Below, one piece after another: positions 1 to 5,439 of a stretch of DNA of 7,933 nt; the stretch's first letter is position 1, and every line of letters begins with the position of its first letter. Below the pieces are notes generated by a model. It searched no databases, was not told where the DNA came from, and saw nothing but the letters and a program-made list of their open reading frames with translations. The translations under genes were made by a program, and so were the position numbers. This DNA comes from Clostridiales bacterium (GTDB taxonomy: Bacteria; Bacillota; Clostridia; WRLR01). The DNA is taken from positions 1 through 7,933 of the forward strand of contig JAITSR010000235.1 in NCBI GenBank assembly GCA_031287655.1, written 5' to 3'.

Positions 1-216
1 CGCTGCGATCGGCGTAAATTCAACCTTGTCCGCGAATGCCGCCGGGACCGCGGTCAGAGAGACCGTGAGCAGCGCGGAGACCAAACCTAAGGCCAGTTTT
101 TTGGCCCCCGCCCTTGCCCCCGCCGCGAAACGCTTGGAAACCCTATTGCCGCCTGTACCTCCGTTCACTGCGCCGCGCCGATGTTTCCCGTCTGTTACCT
201 GAATAAAGTTTTTCAT
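1..216 (-). CDS. Secreted protein of unknown function, N-terminal part only
   Basis: An open frame runs leftward from ATG at 216 and leaves the window after 72 codons with no stop. The start is supported by AAAGGA nine bases upstream. The product begins MKNFIQVTDGKHRRG, has a long basic n-region (residues 1-40, rich in R, K, G), a hydrophobic core at about 41-57 (LALGLVSALLTVSLTAV) and an AFA|D type signal peptidase I site at about residue 62. The mature part starts DKVEFTP. A signal peptide and export across the membrane are therefore well supported. The mature domain is outside the window, so no function can be given. The n-region is unusually long for a signal peptide; a downstream start cannot be ruled out, but no other ATG occurs within these 72 codons. 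The gene is divergent from the membrane-protein array and has its own promoter candidate. Confidence 0.8.
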   Translation of the reverse strand, partial: MKNFIQVTDGKHRRGAVNGGTGGNRVSKRFAAGARAGAKKLALGLVSALLTVSLTAVPAAFADKVEFTPIAA

Positions 217-276
217 CTGAATCTGTCCTTTCTGATTATGAATGTTTACTTACGAACCAACGTTACGATCCTATCT

Positions 277-305
277 ATTCTATAGACGCGCGTCGCACAA
301 GTAAA
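277..305 (-). promoter_or_regulatory. Sigma-A-like promoter candidate for the secreted-protein gene
   Basis: On the minus strand, TTTACT (305-300) and TAGAAT (282-277) are separated by 17 bases, about 60 bases upstream of the ATG at 216. The -10 box matches consensus at 5 of 6 and the -35 box at 4 of 6. A perfect 10-bp palindrome, GACGCGCGTC (285-294), lies in the spacer and could be an operator. This is a motif match only. Confidence 0.45.
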
Positions 306-323
306 GTTCCAAGTAAGCAACTA

Positions 324-392
324 GTCAGCGGCTAACGTTGCTCCACAACGTCTGACCTGTTACCACAGCTCCATATTTCTGCGTGGACAGGT
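324..392. other. Intergenic region with two adjacent inverted repeats
   Basis: Two dyads sit between the divergent promoters. The first pairs ACGTTG (335-340) with CAACGT (346-351) across a 5-base loop, and GTCAG (324-328) with CTGAC (352-356) outside it, leaving a 6-base bulge. The second pairs ACCTGT plus CCAC (355-366, with a 2-base bulge) with GTGG plus ACAGGT (383-392). The second dyad touches the -35 box of the plus-strand promoter at 392. They may be regulator-binding sites or remnants of a mobile or recombination site. The region 217-462 contains no other gene that I can support. Confidence 0.4.
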
Positions 393-420
393 TGTATGAA
401 AGGGATGCGAGTGATATACT
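392..420 (+). promoter_or_regulatory. Sigma-A-like promoter of the membrane-protein array
   Basis: TTGTAT (392-397) and TATACT (415-420) are separated by exactly 17 bases. A TGA immediately before the -10 box gives the extended -10 form TGnTATACT. Transcription would begin near 427, giving a leader of about 36 bases before the ATG at 463. That leader consists almost entirely of a repeat remnant (428-462). Confidence 0.65.
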
Positions 421-427
421 TTCTTTT

Positions 428-466
428 ACTGTAAGGTCACGGATTGGCCATAAGGAGGACCAATGA
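428..466 (+). repeat. 3' remnant of a lost array copy, serving as leader and ribosome binding site
   Basis: The bases from ACTGTAAGG to the first ATG match the 3' end of the array genes at about 1165-1203. In the frame ending at TGA 464-466 they would read TVRSRIGHKEDQ followed by stop, the same tail as the end of copy 2. No start codon precedes this stretch in frame, so it is not an intact gene. It supplies AAGGAGG (452-458), four bases before the ATG at 463. The simplest reading is that a further copy once lay upstream and lost everything but its tail, or that the duplicated unit included the tail and binding site of the preceding gene. Confidence 0.8.
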
Positions 467-1203
467 ATACAGCAAAGAAGCACTCTATCATCTGCTACGG
501 CATTACGATCTGTATTCTCGTGATCATTGCGCTATGGGGGATGTTAGGCCCTTCCATCGGCTTTGAAGAAATAAATTACAATTTCTGGAGTTTCTTTTTG
601 ATTATGCCGTTGACGTCAATCACTGTCGGCTTGATTATGGGCATAGAGGGCCTGTATTTAAAGTGGCTGTATCCTGTCTTTACCGGAATCCTTAATTTTA
701 CATCCCAATATTTTTTATACGAGGGGAGCGGTAGAGTTACGTTGTTCTTAGCATTCATTCCCGCGTTATTGGGCGTATCAATAGGAACGCTGAATCGAAC
801 TGTAACGTCACGGATTGGCCATAAAGAAGAATCAATGAATACAGCAAAAAAGCACTCTGTCATCTGCTACGGCATTACGATCTGTATTTTCGTGATTTTA
901 ACACTACGGGGGGCTTCTATAACCGGCTGGAATTCATTAGGCTTCGGTGTCTTGAGTTTCTATTTTATTATGCCGTTGACGTCAATCACTGGCGGCTTGA
1001 TTATGGGCATAAGAGACTTGCCTCTGCAATGGCCGTATCCTGTCTTCACCGGAATCCTTTATTCTACATCCCTATATTTTTTATACGGCGAGTGGAGCGG
1101 AGTCGTGTTGCTTTTCTCATTCATTCCCGCGTTATTGGGCGTATCAATAGGGACGCTGATCCGAACTGTAAAGTCACGGATTGGCCATAAGGAGGACCAA
1201 TGA
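463..1203 (+). CDS. Fused double-copy small membrane protein (array copies 1 and 2)
   Basis: This 246-residue product is two homologous units joined in frame: residues 1-124 and 125-246. Each unit starts MNTAKKHS and has four hydrophobic segments. In copy 1 these lie at about 10-28, 41-61, 67-86 and 92-110, followed by a charged tail (SRIGHKEES). The positive-inside rule predicts both termini in the cytoplasm and two external loops per unit. At the junction the DNA reads GAAGAATCAATG, where the other junctions have GGAGGACCAATG. One extra base joins the frames, and the SD motif is degraded to GAAGA. The ancestral state was probably two separate, coupled genes. The start at 463 is supported by AAGGAGG four bases upstream. 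I recognise no family. Membrane location is well supported; possible roles (immunity protein, sensor, small transporter) are guesses. The GC content is clearly lower than in the flagellar genes beside it. Confidence 0.85.
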   Translation: MNTAKKHSIICYGITICILVIIALWGMLGPSIGFEEINYNFWSFFLIMPLTSITVGLIMGIEGLYLKWLYPVFTGILNFTSQYFLYEGSGRVTLFLAFIPALLGVSIGTLNRTVTSRIGHKEESMNTAKKHSVICYGITICIFVILTLRGASITGWNSLGFGVLSFYFIMPLTSITGGLIMGIRDLPLQWPYPVFTGILYSTSLYFLYGEWSGVVLLFSFIPALLGVSIGTLIRTVKSRIGHKEDQ

Positions 1204-1556
1204 ATACAGCAAAGAGGCACTCTATCATCTGCTACGGCATTACGATCTGTATTTTCGTGATCATTGCGCTATGGGGGATGGGGATATTTGGCTCTATCAC
1301 CGGCGATGAAATGGGTTATAGTATTTTGAGTTTCTATTTGATTATGCCGTTGACGTCAATCACTGTCGGCTTGATTATGGGTATAAAGGGCCTGTATTGG
1401 AAATGGCCGTATCCTGTTTTGGTCGGAATCCTTGGTTTTATAATCCCGCGTTTTGTATTTGGCGTGTCGGAAATAATTACGCTGTTTTCCTCATTTATCC
1501 CCGCGTTATTGGGCGTATCAATAGGGACGCTGATTCGGAAGGTCCGCAAAAAGTAA
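1200..1556 (+). CDS. Small four-helix membrane protein (array copy 3)
   Basis: This 118-residue paralogue of the two units upstream also starts MNTAKRHS. It has four predicted membrane segments (about 10-28, 43-63, 69-87, 92-111) and a basic tail ending RKVRKK. Its ATG overlaps the stop of the fused gene as ATGA (1200-1203), with AAGGAGG (1189-1195) four bases before it, so translation is probably coupled. Compared with the other copies, the N-terminus, the LIMPLTSIT segment and the FIPALLGVSIGTL segment are nearly identical. The stretches around residues 27-40 and 76-92, predicted to face outside, differ strongly. The tail lacks the SRIGHKE motif of the other units, so this may be the original array end. 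No function is recognised. Confidence 0.85.
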   Translation: MNTAKRHSIICYGITICIFVIIALWGMGIFGSITGDEMGYSILSFYLIMPLTSITVGLIMGIKGLYWKWPYPVLVGILGFIIPRFVFGVSEIITLFSSFIPALLGVSIGTLIRKVRKK

Positions 1557-1583
1557 TATTTTGCCTGCCGCGGGCGACTCTTT
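1557..1583. terminator. Weak, possibly bidirectional terminator between convergent genes
   Basis: The 27 bases between the array stop and the flgJ stop contain a short imperfect stem (TTGCCT with GGGCGA around GCCGC, two G-T pairs). A CTCTTTT tract follows on the plus strand and AAAATATT on the minus strand. The stem is short, so this is a tentative call based mainly on the convergent arrangement. Confidence 0.25.
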
Positions 1584-2006
1584 TCATTCGGCGGCGGTCT
1601 CGTCCGCGAGGTCGTAGGCGTTTTTCATGCGCTTCGAGAGCTGCGCGTACATCATGTTGGCCAGACCGAACGAGCCGTTCTCCGCGATCTTTTTCATCAG
1701 GGCGTCGTCCTGCCACTGCTCAAACGTCTCGCGGCCCGGGTCGGCGGGCGCGATCTCCGCGCGCTGTACGGTCGCCTTCATCGACTTATAGAGGATGCCG
1801 AGCATGAGTTCCTCAAACTGCACGCAGGCGTCTTTGAGCTCTTTTTCGTTCTCCGCCGTCATCGCCGAGCGCAGCTTTGATTCAAAGTCGTCGTCTTTTG
1901 CGGCGGAGGCCAGCGCCTGCGCGTCGGCGGTCGAGGCCGCCGCGCTCAGCTGCGCCCCGCCGATGCCCCCGGCCCCGCCGATGGATTGGGATACTATGTC
2001 CGCCAT
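1584..2006 (-). CDS. flgJ: Flagellar rod-binding protein, FlgJ N-terminal type
   Basis: This 140-residue protein carries the rod-binding domain of the FlgJ family. Residues 56-80 read like the family helix (ELKDACVQFEELMLGILYKSM), and residues 95-130 give the second conserved segment (FEQWQDDALMKKIAENGSFGLANMM). The N-terminus is a flexible Gly/Ala-rich stretch. FlgJ acts as a scaffold or cap for flagellar rod assembly in the periplasm or cell-wall zone. The protein ends after this domain, so the C-terminal glucosaminidase domain of proteobacterial FlgJ is absent, and another enzyme would have to open the peptidoglycan. The start is supported by AGAAAGGA about 10 bases before ATG 2006. It is the last gene of the flgF-flgG-flgJ operon, 49 bases after flgG. 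Confidence 0.88.
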   Translation of the reverse strand: MADIVSQSIGGAGGIGGAQLSAAASTADAQALASAAKDDDFESKLRSAMTAENEKELKDACVQFEELMLGILYKSMKATVQRAEIAPADPGRETFEQWQDDALMKKIAENGSFGLANMMYAQLSKRMKNAYDLADETAAE

Positions 2007-2055
2007 ATTGAATCGTTCCTTTCTGTGAAAGTCACAAAAAGTACACCCTCCTCAC

Positions 2056-2859
2056 TTATCGCTTCAGGCTGTTCGCGATCCCGAGCATGTCGTCGGACGT
2101 CGTGATGCACTTGGAGTTGGTTTCATACGCCCGCTGTGCGACGATCAGATTGACCATCTCGTCCGCTATGTTGACGTTTGACATTTCGACATAGCCCTGC
2201 CGCAGCTGGCTCGGGCGGCCGTACTCATCGTCCGGGATCGGCTCCCCCGACGCCGAGGTCGTCACGAGGAAGTTGTCTCCGACAGCCTCAAGCCCGTCGC
2301 GGTTCTGGAACTTCACAAGCTGAATCCGGTAGCCGAGGTACTGCGTGTTGTTGTCGTTGTCCGTGTAGGAGAGCTCGCCGTTCGTCCCGACGATCAGCCG
2401 GGGCGCGTCGATGTCGATGTAGATTTCATTGCCGCCGTCGTCGAGCACCGGAAGGCCGTCCGACGTCGTCAGCATCATGCCGTTGTCCGTGAGCGACAGC
2501 TTGAAGTTGCCGTCCCGCGTGTAATACTGCGTGCCGTCCGGCCCCGCGCCGACCACGAAGAAGGCGTCGCCCTGAATCGCGATGTCGAGGTAGTTGTCGG
2601 TCCGCTCAAAGCTCCCGGAGCGGAACAGCTTCGTCGTCGCGGCCGTCAGCACGCCATGCCCGACCTGCAGGTTCACGGGGCGGCCCTGATCCTCCATCAC
2701 ATAGGCGCGCCGCATTGTCTCATAAATCAGGTCGTGGAACTCCACGCGGTTCCGCTTATAGCCGACCGTATTGACGTTCGCGATGTTGTTCGCGACCACA
2801 TCCACGTTGAACTGCTGCGCCTTCATGCCGGACGCCGCTGTCCACAAAGACCGCATCAT
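2056..2859 (-). CDS. flgG: Flagellar basal-body (distal) rod protein FlgG
   Basis: At 267 residues this is close to the usual FlgG length of about 260. The N-terminal rod signature is at 20-35 (VDVVANNIANVNTVGY). FlgG-type features follow: VNLQVGHGV, then LDIAIQGDAFFVV and YYTRDGNF. The C-terminal rod/hook helix (221-267) contains QGYVEMSNVNIADEMVNLI and ends MLGIANSLKR, typical of FlgG. The protein polymerises as the distal rod and is exported by the flagellar type III apparatus, which fits the lack of a signal peptide. The first of two adjacent ATGs is favoured because AAGGAGG lies 8 bases before it. It sits 57 bases downstream of its paralogue flgF. In Bacillus the equivalent gene is called flhP. 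Confidence 0.93.
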   Translation of the reverse strand: MMRSLWTAASGMKAQQFNVDVVANNIANVNTVGYKRNRVEFHDLIYETMRRAYVMEDQGRPVNLQVGHGVLTAATTKLFRSGSFERTDNYLDIAIQGDAFFVVGAGPDGTQYYTRDGNFKLSLTDNGMMLTTSDGLPVLDDGGNEIYIDIDAPRLIVGTNGELSYTDNDNNTQYLGYRIQLVKFQNRDGLEAVGDNFLVTTSASGEPIPDDEYGRPSQLRQGYVEMSNVNIADEMVNLIVAQRAYETNSKCITTSDDMLGIANSLKR

Positions 2860-2916
2860 AGTTATATCCTCCTTAAAACCGTTCGCCGGTTATCGTTCGT
2901 TTCAGGACGCCTCGCC

Positions 2917-3720
2917 TTACACCCTGCCGACTTCGTTGCACACCTTGTCGAGCGTGGTGTCGATGACCTGCACCATCTTTTGGTTCGCTTCATAAGCCCG
3001 CATCACGGTGATCATGTCGACCATCTCCGACACGATGTTGACGTTCGACTGCTCGACGTAACCTTGGCGCAGTACACCATCGAACGGGCGCGTCACGGAG
3101 GCGTCGGTCGCCGTGAGCAGGTTGCCGCCGACCTTTTGCAGCGTGTGCGGGTCCTCAAAGCTCGTGATCAGCAACCGACCCGCGAGCGCGTCGTTTTGCA
3201 GCACCGAGCCGTCTTTTGTGATAATAAATTCCTCGCCCTCGAGTACGATCGGGCCGCCCTCGCCGAGCACGAGTTCCCCGCCGACTGTCCGCAGCGTCTG
3301 ATCCGCGCCGATCACAAACGAACCGTCGCGCGTGTAGCGCTCGGAAGTCTCGCCGGTCGCGGGGTCGCGGTATTCCACCGTAAAAAAGGACCGCGCGCGT
3401 GAGGCGTTGTCGTCGCCCTCAAAGTCGTCAATCGCGACGTCGAGCGTGCGCTCCGTCCACTCGGAGGGTCCGGGGTTGAAAAAGACGAAATTCTGGTCGA
3501 TGTCCGCGCTGAGCTCCGCGGGGCCGACGTTTTTTGAGGGGTTCAGCAGACTGCGCGTGTCATAGATGCGCTTGACCATCAGTTCCGGAAAAGCGCCGAA
3601 CGTCGCGGTTTCCTTCTTGTAGCCATGTGTGTTGACGTTCGCGAGGTTGTTCGCGATCACGTCCATCTTGCGCGTATGCGCGAGCATACTCCAACCGTTT
3701 GTGTACAGCCCTCTGACCAT
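2917..3720 (-). CDS. flgF: Flagellar rod protein FlgF (FlhO-type)
   Basis: This 267-residue paralogue of FlgG has the N-terminal signature at 19-35 (MDVIANNLANVNTHGYK) and the C-terminal helix at 219-267 (QGYVEQSNVNIVSEMVDMI). It carries the FlgF-like stretch GGPIVLEGEEFIITKDGSV in the middle. It should form the rod segment before FlgG. The start at 3720 is supported by AAGGGG eight bases upstream. One oddity: the normally compact LDxAI-GDGFF core reads LDVAI (93-97), then a charged insertion of roughly ten residues (FEGDDNASRAR), then SFFTV. The gene is first in the operon and lies directly downstream of a sigma-D promoter. Assignment as FlgF rather than a generic FlgE/F/G protein rests on gene order and the mid-region. 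Confidence 0.87.
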   Translation of the reverse strand: MVRGLYTNGWSMLAHTRKMDVIANNLANVNTHGYKKETATFGAFPELMVKRIYDTRSLLNPSKNVGPAELSADIDQNFVFFNPGPSEWTERTLDVAIDDFEGDDNASRARSFFTVEYRDPATGETSERYTRDGSFVIGADQTLRTVGGELVLGEGGPIVLEGEEFIITKDGSVLQNDALAGRLLITSFEDPHTLQKVGGNLLTATDASVTRPFDGVLRQGYVEQSNVNIVSEMVDMITVMRAYEANQKMVQVIDTTLDKVCNEVGRV

Positions 3721-3757
3721 TTTTCAGACCCCTTGCCGTGATTTTTCGTCCATCAAT

Positions 3758-3785
3758 ATATCGGCAAAAAGGGTCGCACGCTTTA
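3758..3785 (-). promoter_or_regulatory. Sigma-D (FliA-type) flagellar promoter before flgF
   Basis: Read on the minus strand, TAAA (3785-3782) is followed after 16 bases by GCCGATAT (3765-3758). This matches the Bacillus sigma-D consensus TAAA-N(14-16)-GCCGATAT exactly. It lies in the 71-base gap between the response regulator stop and the flgF start, with the -10 box about 37 bases before the ATG. It would link expression of the rod genes to the motility sigma factor. Read-through from the upstream regulator is also possible, because no terminator is visible in the gap. Confidence 0.8.
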
Positions 3786-3791
3786 GCGGGG

Positions 3792-4472
3792 TCAATCGGC
3801 GAATTTGTAGCCGACGCCCCACACGGTCAGGATGTGGACGGGGTTCTTGGGGTCGGCCTCGAGCTTGCTGCGCAGGCGGCTCACATAGACCATGATCGCG
3901 TTCTCGTCGACGATCGTCTCGCCCCAGATGTGCTCGTAGAGCTGCTCCTTTGTGAACACGCGGCCCTTGTTTTCCAAAAAGAGGCGCAGAAGCGCGTGCT
4001 CCTTTGTTGAGAGCGGGATGTCTTCGCCGCGGATGAACAGCTTCATTGTGCCGGGGTGGTATTCGATGTCCCCGGAGGTGAGCACGCTCGCCGTGTGAAC
4101 GCGCCGGTCGCGGCGGATCAGCGCCTTGATCTTCGCGCCGAGGAAGATTGGGTCAAACGGCTTTGTGACGTAGTCGTCCGCGCCGATTTCGAGCCCGTAG
4201 AGCTTATCGTGCGCCTCGTTGTTCGCGCTCAGGATGATGATCGGGACGTCCTTTTTGCGGCCGCGCACGCGCTCGACGACCTCAAAGCCGTCGATTCCGC
4301 CCAGCTGCAAGTCGAGCACGACGAGCGCGAAGTCCTCGCGGTCGATCAGCTCGAGCGCGCGCTCCCCGGATTCCGCGGCATAAGGCGAGAGCCCGTTCGC
4401 TAAAACCACGCGCGAGATCACCTTGCAAACCGCCGCGTCGTCGTCTACAATAAGGATTTTCTGATCGGCCAT
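3792..4472 (-). CDS. Orphan OmpR/PhoB-family response regulator
   Basis: This 226-residue protein has a receiver domain (about 5-118) and a C-terminal winged-helix DNA-binding domain (about 130-226, ending VWGVGYKFAD). The phosphorylation site is intact: acidic pocket D10-D12, phospho-acceptor D54, S82 and K104 (VTKPF). The loop after D54 reads LQLGGIDG, lacking the Pro of the usual LPGxDG. The start at 4472 is chosen because GGAGGGG lies nine bases upstream and the family start (MADQKILIVDDD) fits. The open frame extends upstream to an ATG at 4595, but that stretch has no family similarity and contains the promoter. No histidine kinase is adjacent, and the neighbour downstream is the flagellar rod operon. 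A role in motility control is inference from position. Confidence 0.92.
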   Translation of the reverse strand: MADQKILIVDDDAAVCKVISRVVLANGLSPYAAESGERALELIDREDFALVVLDLQLGGIDGFEVVERVRGRKKDVPIIILSANNEAHDKLYGLEIGADDYVTKPFDPIFLGAKIKALIRRDRRVHTASVLTSGDIEYHPGTMKLFIRGEDIPLSTKEHALLRLFLENKGRVFTKEQLYEHIWGETIVDENAIMVYVSRLRSKLEADPKNPVHILTVWGVGYKFAD

Positions 4473-4526
4473 GCCGCTCGCCCCTCCGCCCTGTTGGCTC
4501 GAATGACCAACCGTAAGTGTACTTTG

Positions 4527-4555
4527 ATTATATTCCACGGCGAACACAAAAGCAA
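4527..4555 (-). promoter_or_regulatory. Sigma-A-like promoter of the orphan response regulator
   Basis: On the minus strand, TTGCTT (4555-4550) and a perfect TATAAT (4532-4527) are separated by 17 bases, about 50 bases upstream of the start at 4472. The -35 box is weak (TTG only), which could mean activator dependence. Confidence 0.6.
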
Positions 4556-4611
4556 GTGCCGTCGCTCGCAGTCCGCTCCGCGAGCTTGGCGACAACTAAA
4601 TACAACGCAAA

Positions 4612-4652
4612 CATACGTGCGGGGAGACGCTAATCCTTTCCCCGCACGTATG
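4612..4652 (-). terminator. Intrinsic terminator of the ABC operon, 14-bp perfect hairpin
   Basis: CATACGTGCGGGGA (4612-4625) pairs perfectly with TCCCCGCACGTATG (4639-4652) around a 13-base loop. It begins seven bases after the permease stop. On the minus strand the stem is followed by TTTGCGTTGTATTT, an interrupted U-tract. Position and stem strength support termination of the exporter operon before the response regulator promoter. The poor U-tract leaves room for a 3' stabilising or other structural role. Confidence 0.7.
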
Positions 4653-4659
4653 CAAACTT

Positions 4660-5439
4660 TCATTTTATATCTTGCTTTTTAAACAGCAAGCTCCCTATAA
4701 CAGTTCCGCCGATCAAATAGCAGAATCCCACGATAACGCCTTGCAATACCGCGCCGCTTTCGGGAGCGATTGTGGCAAGCGCGGACACGTTTCCGGAAAT
4801 CCAATAGTTTGCGAGCGTAATGCTATCGCCTGTGATAAAGGCGGTAAGCATTAAAACCGTCGAAAACAAGGATACAACGCAGATGTTGACCGCGACAGAC
4901 GCGCCGTTGCTGCGCAGCCACATTGCGAGCAGAACAAACACCGACGTGTATGCGAGCAGCAGCAGACCCTCGCTGAGTACCATTGCCGCGATACTTCCGG
5001 CTGTCGCAAGCCCGGTTGGGTCAAATCCCCAAATCATGGACCCGATGGTACAGGCAAGCGTGATATTCACAATATACATCGTCATGACTGCCGCGCCGCA
5101 GACCAAAAATTTTGAAAGATAAGTCCCGACGCGGTTATAACCTTTGGAAACATAGTTTTTCATCGCGCCGTTCACAAATTCTCCCGCCACGAATACCGAC
5201 ACAAATATCGCGATAATGGTCGGAAGGAAATCCAATCCCAAGGTCTGCTCAAGCAGGGATACTCCCGTGAGAGGCTCCGCCGCCTCTGAGGCTTCTTCAA
5301 CGCCTCTGACAAGAACCCCCGCCTGTATGGCGCCCGCTAAAATCACCGAGAACACCGCCAGCGCGACGCAGGCAAGCAGACAAATATAAAACACTTTTGT
5401 TTTCTTGAGCTTATAAAACTCCGATTTAATCATGTTCAT
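4660..5439 (-). CDS. ABC-2 type transporter permease
   Basis: This 259-residue protein starts MNMIKSEFYKLKKTK, the short amphipathic start typical of ABC-2 permeases. It has about six membrane segments (roughly 16-38, 71-90, 106-132, 145-172, 178-200, 230-252). A soluble loop of about 30 residues follows helix 1, and the family-like GEFVNGAMKNYVSKGYNR stretch lies after helix 2. It would form the channel of the exporter with the ATPase encoded just upstream. The start overlaps the ATPase stop as ATGA (5436-5439), and GGAGG lies nine bases before it, so production of the two proteins is probably coupled. The size fits BcrB or lantibiotic-immunity permeases; it is too small and lacks the large external domain of BceB. 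The substrate is unknown. Confidence 0.9.
   Translation of the reverse strand: MNMIKSEFYKLKKTKVFYICLLACVALAVFSVILAGAIQAGVLVRGVEEASEAAEPLTGVSLLEQTLGLDFLPTIIAIFVSVFVAGEFVNGAMKNYVSKGYNRVGTYLSKFLVCGAAVMTMYIVNITLACTIGSMIWGFDPTGLATAGSIAAMVLSEGLLLLAYTSVFVLLAMWLRSNGASVAVNICVVSLFSTVLMLTAFITGDSITLANYWISGNVSALATIAPESGAVLQGVIVGFCYLIGGTVIGSLLFKKQDIK

Larger units (their letters stand above)
428..1556 (+). repeat. Tandem repeat array, period about 370 bp, three full units plus one partial
   Basis: The unit starts are at 463, 835 and 1200, giving periods of 372 and 365 bp. Three DNA blocks are nearly invariant between units: the first ~50 bases of each unit (ATGAATACAGCAAAG onward), a block containing TTGACGTCAATCACTG (from about 610, 978 and 1350), and the block CCCGCGTTATTGGGCG near the end. 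The intervening DNA is much more diverged. Recent duplication or gene conversion of the blocks, with divergence between them, would explain the mosaic. Confidence 0.9.

Noticed and set aside
285..294. GACGCGCGTC palindrome as a definite operator
   Set aside because: A single 10-bp palindrome is too short to call on its own; it is only mentioned within the promoter entry.
576..863. Minus-strand open frame opposite array copy 1
   Set aside because: It lies antisense to a clear gene with SD and promoter, and the same antisense frame recurs in copy 3 simply because the units are repeated.
428..1556. CRISPR or insertion-sequence interpretation of the repeats
   Set aside because: Repeat units are about 370 bp and protein-coding. 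There are no short spacers, no terminal inverted repeats and no transposase.
2656..3402. Long plus-strand open frame across flgG and flgF
   Set aside because: It is a shadow of GC-rich genes on the other strand. The translation is low-complexity, rich in His/Arg/Val, and spans two real genes.
4473..4595. Upstream extension of the orphan response regulator to an ATG at 4595
   Set aside because: The added residues have no family similarity, the stretch contains the TATAAT promoter, and a good SD precedes the ATG at 4472.
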